In this document: piece after piece, positions 7,311-16,583 of the stretch
How the letters are laid out: each line of letters begins with the position of its first letter
How positions within the stretch are numbered: the stretch's first letter is position 1
Assembly: GCA_018646985.1 (NCBI GenBank)
Contig: JABGTR010000010.1
Location: 1-37,502 of the forward strand
DNA length: 37,502 nucleotides
Reading direction: 5' to 3'
DNA from: Minisyncoccota bacterium
GTDB lineage: Bacteria; Patescibacteriota; Microgenomatia; UBA1400; PJMF01
Translations under genes and position numbers: made by a program
The notes under the pieces: model-generated
What the model was told of the DNA's origin: nothing
Databases searched by the model: none
What the model saw: only the letters and a program-made list of their open reading frames with translations

Positions 7311-8877
7311 ACCAAAAATTAACCCCATTGACATCAAAACTATTGCTAAAGAAATTGAGCAAATAATTGGTGATTTCGATACAAAACCAGAAGCTAAAAG
7401 CATTGGCCAAATTATCTCAGTAGGTGATGGAGTGGCGACAATTGCTGGCATCAATGATGTCGCTCTGGGAGAAATCATTGATTTACCACAAAAAACAAAA
7501 GCTCTTGCTTTCAACCTAGACAACAACTCGGTCGGAGCAGTTATTTTAGGTGAATATCGTCATCTTAAAGAAGGCGATGAGGCTACCACCACCGGACAAG
7601 TTTTGGCTATTCCTGTTGATGAATCCTTGATAGGTAGAATTGTGAATCCACTTGGAGATCCTCTTGATGGAAAAAGACCAATTGAAACAAAGAATTTACA
7701 GTTATTAGAAAAAATTGCACCAGGTGTTATTACCAGATTACCAGTTAGCACTCCCGTGCAAACCGGTATTAAATCAATTGACTCGATGATTCCTATCGGT
7801 AGAGGACAAAGAGAATTGATTATTGGAGATAGAAGTACTGGAAAATCAGCTATTCCCCTCACCACTATCATTAACCAAAAAGATCAAGATTTAATCTGTA
7901 TTTACGTTGCCATAGGCCAAAAAGCTTCTTTTGTAGCTCAACTTCACAATACACTTAAGCAACACGATGCTATGGATCACACCATCATTGTGGCTGCAAC
8001 CAGCTCGGACCCAGCCTCACTTCAATACCTAGCCCCATATGCTGGATGTGCGATTGCTGAATATTTTATGGAAAAGGGTAAAGATGTGCTAGTTGTCTAT
8101 GATGATTTAAGCAAGCACGCTTGGGCCTACCGTGAAATGTCACTCCTACTTAAACGCCCTTCTGGAAGAGAAGCTTACCCAGGAGATGTTTTTTATCTTC
8201 ACTCTCGATTATTAGAGAGAGCTTGTAGATTAAATGAAGAGTATGGTGGTGGATCAATTACTGCCTTGCCAATTGTAGAAACTCAAGCTGGAGATGTATC
8301 AGCATATATTCCTACCAATATTATTAGTATTACTGATGGACAAATTTATCTGGAATCAGACCTTTTTTATTCTGGAATCAGACCTGCCGTAAACGTAGGC
8401 TTATCTGTCTCTAGAGTCGGTGGATCAGCTCAAATCAAAGCCATGAAACAAGTGGCTGGAAAACTTAGACTTGATCTAGCTCAATACAGAGAGCTGGCTG
8501 CATTTGCTCAATTCTCATCTGATCTCGACCCTCAAACTAGAGCTCAACTTGATCGTGGAGTCAGAATTACTGAAATTCTTAAGCAAGGTTGGGAAGAACC
8601 AATGACAGTTTCTCAGCAGATTATAATCATTTGGGCCGTCACCAATGGCTTCTTGAATATAGTTGCTGTTGAAGGTGTTAAAACATGGGAAAAAGAGTAC
8701 TTGAAATTCATGGCTGTTAAATATCCTCAAATTGAAAAAGAAATCATCAAAGAAAAGAAGCTCTCAGATAAAATTCTTAAAGAGATGAAAAAAGCCACAG
8801 AGTTATTTAACAAACTTAACCCTAAATTACTTGATGAAAAATTAGTTGAATCTCTACAAGAAGAAGATAAAGATTAA
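7303..8877 (+). CDS. atpA: F1Fo ATP synthase subunit alpha
   Basis: Non-catalytic nucleotide-binding subunit of the F1 hexamer, 524 residues. It carries the P-loop GDRSTGKS (the usual form is GDRQTGKT), the Walker B-like [16 protein letters not shown], and the arginine-finger segment [13 protein letters not shown]. The C-terminal helical domain ends in a Lys/Glu-rich tail. Its ATG overlaps the end of atpH by 8 nt, and the stop lies 2 nt before atpG, so translational coupling is likely. Length and motif order match the family. Confidence 0.97.
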   Translation: MPKPKINPIDIKTIAKEIEQIIGDFDTKPEAKSIGQIISVGDGVATIAGINDVALGEIIDLPQKTKALAFNLDNNSVGAVILGEYRHLKEGDEATTTGQVLAIPVDESLIGRIVNPLGDPLDGKRPIETKNLQLLEKIAPGVITRLPVSTPVQTGIKSIDSMIPIGRGQRELIIGDRSTGKSAIPLTTIINQKDQDLICIYVAIGQKASFVAQLHNTLKQHDAMDHTIIVAATSSDPASLQYLAPYAGCAIAEYFMEKGKDVLVVYDDLSKHAWAYREMSLLLKRPSGREAYPGDVFYLHSRLLERACRLNEEYGGGSITALPIVETQAGDVSAYIPTNIISITDGQIYLESDLFYSGIRPAVNVGLSVSRVGGSAQIKAMKQVAGKLRLDLAQYRELAAFAQFSSDLDPQTRAQLDRGVRITEILKQGWEEPMTVSQQIIIIWAVTNGFLNIVAVEGVKTWEKEYLKFMAVKYPQIEKEIIKEKKLSDKILKEMKKATELFNKLNPKLLDEKLVESLQEEDKD

Positions 8878-8879
8878 TT

Positions 8880-9812
8880 ATGAGCTCAACCAAATCTATT
8901 AAGAGGCGTATTAAAAGTGCCACTAACATTTCTAAGATCACTAAGGCAATGGAAATGGTAGCTGCTTCTAAGATGCGCCATGCTCAAGACATGGCTCTTT
9001 CTAGTCGTCCCTATACTGAAAAAATGAAAGAGATCTTAACTGATATTGTCGAGATCATGAGACAAGATGTGTCTCACTTTCTTTTAGAATCACCAAGAGT
9101 AGCTAAAGGTGCTCCTAGTAAAAACCTGGTGATTGTCCTCTCATCAGACAAAGGTCTTTGCGGAGGTCTTAACAGCAACCTTTATCGAGGTTTAGAATCT
9201 TGGCAAACAGACTTGTTGGAAAAGAACCCAGATTTAAAAGACACTAGATTTGAGTTTGTTACAGTGGGCAAAAAAGCTAAAGAACATATTATGAAAACCC
9301 AGCGATTTTTATTAGCTGAATTTCCCAGTCATGGAGACAAACCTAGATACCGAGATACTATTCCTTTGTACGATACTATCTACAATAGTTTTGAAAATAA
9401 TGAATATCAAAAAGTTTACATTGTCTTTATGGAGTTTATCTCCACCATTGTCCAAAGACTATCTGTCAGACAACTTTTACCAATTCAAAAAGAAGAGATT
9501 AATGAAACTTTTGAACAGATCATGCTTGAAGAGAAATCTGTTAAATTTAAATTCAGCAAAGATTATATCTTTGAACCAGATGTTGAAACTGTCTTCAATC
9601 AACTACTCCCCAAATATCTAGGGCTGTACTTGTACCACATCATCTTAGAATCAATTGCCAGTGAACATTCAGCTAGAATGGTGGCCATGAAAAGCGCACA
9701 TGATAATGCCACTGATGTTGTCAAAGATCTTTCTCTAGAATACAACCAGCTCAGACAACAAAAAATTACTAATGAATTGCTAGATTCTATCAGTGCCAGA
9801 ATGATAATGTAG
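8880..9812 (+). CDS. atpG: F1Fo ATP synthase subunit gamma
   Basis: Central rotor shaft, 310 residues. The N-terminal helix KRRIKSATNISKITKAMEMVAASKM and the C-terminal helix ARMVAMKSAHDNATDVVKDL form the conserved coiled coil inside the alpha/beta hexamer. The middle contains the Rossmann-like DKGLCGGLNSNL. It is slightly longer than the usual 285-290 residues. It starts 2 nt after the atpA stop and ends 21 nt before atpD. Confidence 0.96.
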   Translation: MSSTKSIKRRIKSATNISKITKAMEMVAASKMRHAQDMALSSRPYTEKMKEILTDIVEIMRQDVSHFLLESPRVAKGAPSKNLVIVLSSDKGLCGGLNSNLYRGLESWQTDLLEKNPDLKDTRFEFVTVGKKAKEHIMKTQRFLLAEFPSHGDKPRYRDTIPLYDTIYNSFENNEYQKVYIVFMEFISTIVQRLSVRQLLPIQKEEINETFEQIMLEEKSVKFKFSKDYIFEPDVETVFNQLLPKYLGLYLYHIILESIASEHSARMVAMKSAHDNATDVVKDLSLEYNQLRQQKITNELLDSISARMIM

Positions 9813-9815
9813 TAA

Positions 9816-11676
<1,861 letters not shown>

Positions 11677-11691
11677 AAAAGCCAATGATGC

Positions 11692-11719
11692 TTGCATTCT
11701 AGAGATAAATCTCTATACT
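11692..11719 (+). promoter_or_regulatory. Promoter of greA with overlapping inverted repeat
   Basis: TTGCAT, a 16-nt spacer and TATACT form a sigma70-like promoter about 85 nt ahead of greA. The spacer contains TAGAGAT-AA-ATCTCTA (11700-11715), a 7-bp inverted repeat that runs into the -10 box and is well placed to be a repressor operator. Confidence 0.5.
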
Positions 11720-11780
11720 AAACAAGATTTATGAAGAAATGCAACTCATCTTGCGTACCAACTATTTTTTCTTCGTTATC

Positions 11781-11802
11781 ACTTAAAAAAACAGGGTCCG
11801 TA
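11781..11802 (+). repeat. Copy of the tRNA-Lys 5' end in the greA leader
   Basis: Twenty of 22 bases match 834-855, including AAACAGGGTCCGTA, which in the other copy spans the RNase P site and first nine bases of tRNA-Lys. Here it ends 2 nt before the greA ATG. It does not continue into a tRNA. Confidence 0.6.
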
Positions 11803-11804
11803 AT

Positions 11805-12284
11805 ATGAACGATAACAACAAAACCATTAAACTAACTCCAGAAGGTTCTGAAGAGCTCAAAGCAGAGCTAGAAGTATTGGTGGGCGACAAGCTCCCCAAA
11901 GCCATTAAGAGAGTCGCTGAAGCTAGAGAGTATGGTGATCTATCTGAAAATTCTGAGTACCATGATGCTCGAGATGATCGAAATCTGCTTGATACTAGAA
12001 TTTCCGAAATTGAAAAAATATTAGAAACTGCGGTTATTGTTAAAGCTACTCGCAGTAAAGATAGGATTGGCATGGGTTCACAAGTAGTGATCCATCTCAA
12101 GGGCAAGAGCTCTAAAACTAAAACTCTCCAAATTGTCGGTGAGTATGAATCTGATCCACTTGAGGGAAAAATCTCTAGTATCTCACCACTAGGAAAAGCT
12201 CTGATGGGCAAAAAAAAGGACAATGAAGTCACATATCAAGCCCCTGCGGGAGAAAAAACTTATAAAATAGTCACAATTAAATAA
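11805..12284 (+). CDS. greA: Transcript cleavage factor GreA
   Basis: Factor that enters the RNA polymerase secondary channel and triggers cleavage of backtracked RNA. The 159-residue protein shows the N-terminal coiled coil, whose tip acidic motif lies in REYGDLSENSEYHDARD and provides the two Mg-binding residues. The C-terminal globular half includes DPLEGKISSISPLGKALMGKK. The length matches the family. It has its own promoter after the atp operon and a clear terminator behind it, so it is probably monocistronic. The leader of about 80 nt is long for this window. Confidence 0.96.
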   Translation: MNDNNKTIKLTPEGSEELKAELEVLVGDKLPKAIKRVAEAREYGDLSENSEYHDARDDRNLLDTRISEIEKILETAVIVKATRSKDRIGMGSQVVIHLKGKSSKTKTLQIVGEYESDPLEGKISSISPLGKALMGKKKDNEVTYQAPAGEKTYKIVTIK

Positions 12285-12307
12285 AAAAAATAGAAATAAG
12301 AATAACA

Positions 12308-12331
12308 CCCCGCCACAACCGGGGGTTTTTT
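12308..12331 (+). terminator. Rho-independent terminator after greA
   Basis: CCCCG-CCACAAC-CGGGG followed by G and six T gives a GC-rich 5-bp stem and U-tract. It begins 23 nt after the greA stop and separates greA from lysS. Confidence 0.85.
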
Positions 12332-12353
12332 GTTAGAATAAGGAAATCTTAGT

Positions 12354-14018
12354 ATGAATAAAAAAAACTCCGCTATAACCCAATCTCCTCACTGGGCCGA
12401 CAAACTAGCCCCAGGAATATTAAAATGGCAAAAAAAACTAGGTGTTAAAAACCTACATGTAGATGATATGAAGACTCCCTCTGGGAGAGCTCATACTGGA
12501 GCGCTAAGAGGAGTTTTGTTCCACGACTTAGTAGCAAAAGTTCTACAAAATCAAGATCCTAAAACAGTGAGTACTTACGTCTTCAATGACATGGACCCGA
12601 TGGACGGCTTACCCGCATACCTAGATAAGGAAGACTATCAACAGCACATGGGCAAACCTCTTTCTAAAATTCCAGCGCCAGCTCTAGATAAATCTGGCGT
12701 AGATTTTAGTCAGGCTTCTGAAGAAGAAAAAGATAGATATCGCCATGCCAAAAGTTTTGCTGAGTTTTACGCCTTTGATTTTATTGATGCTTTTCGTCAT
12801 CTAGGTTGCGAACAAAAAATTGTGTGGAGTCATGAATTATATGAATCTGGCCAAATGGATAAAGCAATTAAAACTGCTTTAGATAGTGTTGATAAAATGA
12901 AAAAAATCTATCGTGAAGTGGCTGAGTATGATTTACCAGAAAATTGGTATCCATTCCAAGTAACTTGTGAAAAGTGTGGCAAAGTAGGCACTACTTTAGT
13001 AACAGGATGGGATGGAGAGCAAGTTACTTATGAATGCCAACTAGATAAAGTAACTTGGGCTAAAGGTTGCGGGCATACTAGTAAAGTCACTCCTTTTGGT
13101 GGCACTGGAAAATTACTTTGGAAGGTAGATTGGCCAGCTCACTGGACTACGATGGGAGTCAATGTAGAAGGAGCGGGCAAAGATCACACTTCTGCTGGTG
13201 GTTCTAGAGACATGGGAAAAGCCATGTGTGAGCAAGTTTTTGATATTCCCAATCCTTTTGATATTCCCTATGAATGGATCTTGATCCGTGGAGCTAAGAT
13301 GAGCTCCAGCAAAGGAGTTGGCACGTCCGCTCGTGAGTTTGTGCAGTTATTCCCAGCTGAAATTGGGCGGTTCCTATTTACTCACTCTCACTACAACAGC
13401 GTCATTGATTTTGATCCACACACCATGTCTATTCCAGATTTATTTGATGGCTATGATCAAGGAGCCAAAATATTTTGGAAAGAAGAGGAAGGTGATCAAC
13501 GTAAAGGTAGAGCTTTCGAGTTATCCCAAATAGATGAGGTTCCTTCAACTTACTTTTTGCCTCGTTTCCGAGATATTTCTCTTTGGATGCAGCACCCAGA
13601 AATAAACTTAGTTGAGAAGTTTGCTGAAATTAAAGGTTCAGCTTTATCAAATCAAGAAATTAAAGAGCTGGAAGATAGACAAAGATACGCTCAGATTTGG
13701 GTAGATAACTATGCCCCGGATGAATACCAACTGACTCCGTCAGATGAATTACCAGTTGGCACTAAAGAAATGAGTGATGAACAAATAAAATTCTTTGAAA
13801 AAACTGTGGAGATGACTACTTCAAAAAATGATTGGGACCCACAAGAGTTACAGCAAGCTATCTATGATTTGGCCAAAGAAACTATTGGAGCTAAACAGGG
13901 TTTTGGAGCTATTTACTTAGCTTTATTGGGTAAAAAACATGGACCAAAATCAGCTTGGTTGCTGTTGAGTGTAGAATCAGAACTATTATTAAAAAGGGTT
14001 GAACAACTAAAAAGATAA
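12354..14018 (+). CDS. lysS: Lysyl-tRNA synthetase, class I
   Basis: Attaches lysine to tRNA-Lys. This is the class I (LysK, archaeal-type) enzyme, not the class II form usual in bacteria. The HIGH-type signature lies in TPSGRAHTGALRG near residue 42, and the KMSKS loop is AKMSSSKGVGTS near residue 315. A cysteine-containing insert (TCEKCGKVGTT, later WAKGCGHTS) probably binds zinc. The C-terminal part is the helical anticodon-binding cage. Its 554 residues are normal for the family. AAGGA about 10 nt upstream may be the ribosome binding site, and TAGAAT at 12334 a -10 box. The HD gene follows after 2 nt. Class I LysRS is known in archaea, spirochaetes, some alphaproteobacteria and many CPR bacteria. 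Confidence 0.96.
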   Translation: MNKKNSAITQSPHWADKLAPGILKWQKKLGVKNLHVDDMKTPSGRAHTGALRGVLFHDLVAKVLQNQDPKTVSTYVFNDMDPMDGLPAYLDKEDYQQHMGKPLSKIPAPALDKSGVDFSQASEEEKDRYRHAKSFAEFYAFDFIDAFRHLGCEQKIVWSHELYESGQMDKAIKTALDSVDKMKKIYREVAEYDLPENWYPFQVTCEKCGKVGTTLVTGWDGEQVTYECQLDKVTWAKGCGHTSKVTPFGGTGKLLWKVDWPAHWTTMGVNVEGAGKDHTSAGGSRDMGKAMCEQVFDIPNPFDIPYEWILIRGAKMSSSKGVGTSAREFVQLFPAEIGRFLFTHSHYNSVIDFDPHTMSIPDLFDGYDQGAKIFWKEEEGDQRKGRAFELSQIDEVPSTYFLPRFRDISLWMQHPEINLVEKFAEIKGSALSNQEIKELEDRQRYAQIWVDNYAPDEYQLTPSDELPVGTKEMSDEQIKFFEKTVEMTTSKNDWDPQELQQAIYDLAKETIGAKQGFGAIYLALLGKKHGPKSAWLLLSVESELLLKRVEQLKR

Positions 14019-14020
14019 CT

Positions 14021-14554
14021 ATGAATTTACCCACCCGCACAGAATCACAAGCTTTGCTCGCTAAATATGTTGAAAATCCAGCCCTAAGACATCATTGTGA
14101 GATGGTGGCTGCTGCCATGGAGGCTTATGCAGAAAAATTTGATGAAGATGCAGAGCTCTGGTATCAAACGGGCTTACTTCATGATCTTGATTATGAAAAA
14201 TACCCCGATGAACATCCTCACAAAGCCGTCAATGATCTTTTGAATGATTATCCTGAGGAACTAAAACATGCTATCTTAGCCCATGGACCAGGAATAACTG
14301 GTGTAGAACCAGAAACAAAGATGGAGCGTTATTTATTTGCCAGTGATGAACTATCAGGATTTATGCACGCTTACTCACTGATGCGTCCCAATGGTTTTGA
14401 TGGTATGAAAGCCAGTAAAATTATCAAAAAACTCAGAGATATTAGTTTTGCTGCTAAGATAAGCAGAGAAGACGTGAATAAAGGCTTTGAAATCATCGAT
14501 GGCGAGCCAGCAGAGCACGTCCAGTTTTTGATAACAGTATTTGCAGATATATGA
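14021..14554 (+). CDS. HD-domain phosphohydrolase
   Basis: A 177-residue protein of the HD superfamily (metal-dependent phosphohydrolases acting on nucleotides or other phosphoesters). The metal ligands are visible in order: H of LRHHCEM, the HD pair in LLHDLDYEKYP near residue 53, then HPHKA, an AHG histidine (ILAHGPG), and a late Asp in FASDELSGF. This matches HDIG-type proteins. The substrate cannot be read from sequence. It begins 2 nt after lysS and overlaps the NYN-type gene by 4 nt (ATGA), so the three are likely one transcript. Confidence 0.88.
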   Translation: MNLPTRTESQALLAKYVENPALRHHCEMVAAAMEAYAEKFDEDAELWYQTGLLHDLDYEKYPDEHPHKAVNDLLNDYPEELKHAILAHGPGITGVEPETKMERYLFASDELSGFMHAYSLMRPNGFDGMKASKIIKKLRDISFAAKISREDVNKGFEIIDGEPAEHVQFLITVFADI

Positions 14555-15168
14555 AAAAAATAATACTAAAAGATCTTGATACATATGTATATTTAGACTC
14601 TAGCAACATCAGGAACGCGCTTAGAGTTGTCGGTGTTAAGCTAGATTTTATTAAGCTATATAAATATTTAAACACAACATATAAGCACCTTAAAACTGTA
14701 AAATACTTTGAGGGGGCTGATGTTAAAAATAAAAAGGCAGCAAAACAATTTAAGCTCTTAGAAAAAACTGGCTATAAAATGCACACGCTGGTGCGAAAGT
14801 CTTACCAAAATAAAGCCAAATATAGGTCATTTAAATGTGGTGACTGTGACAAAAAAAATACAGTTGAAATTTTAAAAAAATCAAAAACACTTAAATCAAA
14901 TGTTGATGTTTATCTATGTAGTGAACTGATGGGTGATTTACTTAACGTCAATAGGCCTTTTCATATCATTATCTTTTCTTGCGATGGAGACTTCTCAGAA
15001 ATGATTGAAAACATGTTGAAAAAAAATAAACATGCCCATATTACTGTTATTGCAACGCCATTTACAAAACATAACAACTACCTATCTATTAGACTAAAAC
15101 AACTCGAAAGAGTTGACCGATACTATTTGGCTAATATAATAAATATTAAGGATAAAATAAAAAAATGA
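14551..15168 (+). CDS. NYN-domain (PIN-like) putative nuclease
   Basis: A 205-residue basic protein with the NYN/LabA (DUF88) arrangement of acidic residues. These are an early Asp in VYLDSSNIRNAL, a middle KSNVDVYLCSELMGD, and SCDGDFSEMIENM near residue 148. The four acidic positions are those expected to bind a metal for RNA cleavage. A CxxC pair (FKCGDCDKKN) in the middle may bind zinc. It is noticeably more Lys/Asn- and AT-rich than its neighbours, a hint of later acquisition. It overlaps the HD gene by 4 nt. The family call is good; RNase activity and target are inferred. Confidence 0.8.
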   Translation: MKKIILKDLDTYVYLDSSNIRNALRVVGVKLDFIKLYKYLNTTYKHLKTVKYFEGADVKNKKAAKQFKLLEKTGYKMHTLVRKSYQNKAKYRSFKCGDCDKKNTVEILKKSKTLKSNVDVYLCSELMGDLLNVNRPFHIIIFSCDGDFSEMIENMLKKNKHAHITVIATPFTKHNNYLSIRLKQLERVDRYYLANIINIKDKIKK

Positions 15169-15192
15169 GAGCTACACCTAAGTGGAGCTCTC
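15167..15192 (+). other. Hairpin at the end of the lysS-HD-NYN unit
   Basis: GAGAGCT/AGCTCTC forms a 7-bp stem. An inner CAC/GTG pairs above one A-G mismatch. It starts inside the NYN stop codon. No T-run follows, so it may protect the 3' end or stop transcription weakly. Confidence 0.45.
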
Positions 15193-15279
15193 GAACGGTA
15201 AACTATTCCACCAAAGTGAAAAAGTTGATTAACATTATTATATACTATCAGTTTACTAATAGTCAATAAAAAAGGGTAC

Positions 15280-16554
15280 ATGCTAGATATTAACTACATT
15301 CGCAATAATAAAGACTTGGTTAAGCAAGCTACTAAAGATAAACAACTAGATGTGAGTGTAGTGGATAATCTACTTGATGTGGATGAAAAACGGCGTCAAC
15401 TAATTAAAGAAGTCGATGCCATCCGCCAGCAAATCAATCAAAACGCTGATAAAATCAAACAACAAGTCCAACAAGGTGGCAAACCAGAGGCAGCAGATAT
15501 CGAGCAAGGAAAGAAACTTAAAACTCAACTTAAAGAAATCGAGCCTAAACTTAGAGAAATCGAAGAAAAATTTAACAATTTAATACTGCAGGTTCCCAAC
15601 ATTCCTGCTGATGACGTCCCCGTAGGAGCAGATGAATCTGGAAACAAAGTCATCAAGCAAGTTGGTGATAAACCTCAGTTTAATTTTGAACCTCAGCCAC
15701 ACGACAAACTCATGTACGACCTGGATCTTCTAGATACCCAGCGAGCTGTAAAAATTGCTGGCTTTCGCTCTTACTTTCTGAAGAATGAAGCTGTTCTCCT
15801 AGAACAAGCTCTGCTTCAATACTCACTCCACGCCATGATTGAACACGGATTTACCCCGATGACAGTCCCCACCATGGTCAATAAAGAAGCTTTAGTTGGC
15901 ACTGGTTACTTCCCTTGGGGAGAAGACGATCACTACACCACTCAAGATGCCACTCACCTCACCGGAACTGCAGAGGTAGCCTTGACTGCTTACTACCAAG
16001 GAGAAACTCTGACAGAAAAAGATTTGCCAATTAAAATGGTTGGCATCTCACCATGCTTCCGTCGCGAGGTTGGCTCTCATGGTAAAGATACTAGTGGCAT
16101 CATTAGAGTTCACCAGTTCAATAAAGTAGAGCAAGTCATCTATACCATCGCTGATGAAGAGGAAACTATAAAATGGCATGAAAAAATGACTCAATTTTCT
16201 GAAAAAATCTTACAAGACCTAGAACTACCTTACCAAATTTTAGCCATGTGCAGTGGTGATATGGGTGCCGGACAACGCAAAAAATATGATATTGAAACTT
16301 GGTTCCCAGCTCAGAATAAATATCGTGAAACTCACTCAGCTAGTTATTTCTTAGACTTCCAATCTCGCCGGCTCAACATCCGCTATCAAGATAAAAAAGG
16401 TGAGCTTAAGCATGTCTACACACTAAACAACACTGTCGCTGCTTCGCCACGACTATTAGCTGCTATCATTGAAAACTACCAACAAGCTGATGGCTCCATC
16501 AAAGTCCCCACAGTTTTACAAAAATACGTCGGAAAAGAGAGTATTTCTAGGTAA
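15280..16554 (+). CDS. serS: Seryl-tRNA synthetase
   Basis: Class II aminoacyl-tRNA synthetase, 424 residues. The N-terminal 110 residues are the long helical tRNA-binding arm, rich in Gln, Lys and Glu. Motif 2 is FRREVGSHGKDTSGIIRVHQF, with the serine-specific TGTAEVALTAYY upstream, and motif 3 is NNTVAASPRLLAAIIENYQ. The length is typical. It sits alone between the NYN gene (111 nt upstream) and secA (29 nt downstream). No T-box leader is visible upstream. Confidence 0.96.
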   Translation: MLDINYIRNNKDLVKQATKDKQLDVSVVDNLLDVDEKRRQLIKEVDAIRQQINQNADKIKQQVQQGGKPEAADIEQGKKLKTQLKEIEPKLREIEEKFNNLILQVPNIPADDVPVGADESGNKVIKQVGDKPQFNFEPQPHDKLMYDLDLLDTQRAVKIAGFRSYFLKNEAVLLEQALLQYSLHAMIEHGFTPMTVPTMVNKEALVGTGYFPWGEDDHYTTQDATHLTGTAEVALTAYYQGETLTEKDLPIKMVGISPCFRREVGSHGKDTSGIIRVHQFNKVEQVIYTIADEEETIKWHEKMTQFSEKILQDLELPYQILAMCSGDMGAGQRKKYDIETWFPAQNKYRETHSASYFLDFQSRRLNIRYQDKKGELKHVYTLNNTVAASPRLLAAIIENYQQADGSIKVPTVLQKYVGKESISR

Positions 16555-16583
16555 TCATCTTTCTGGCATAATAGGCGCTCCTT

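Noticed and set aside
7299-7871. Two minus-strand ORFs within atpA
   Set aside because: They are opposite-strand shadows of a strongly conserved gene.
11783-12232. 149-residue minus-strand ORF opposite greA
   Set aside because: It is a Ser/Leu-rich antisense shadow of GreA, and greA itself is certain.
14552-15168. UGA-recoded genetic code (as in some CPR groups)
   Set aside because: TGA ends the HD, NYN, riboflavin kinase and HIT genes at natural lengths.
15169-15279. T-box or riboswitch upstream of serS
   Set aside because: There is a hairpin at the end of the NYN gene and a GTAAACT/AGTTTAC inverted repeat, but no T-box core sequence and no terminator/antiterminator pair.
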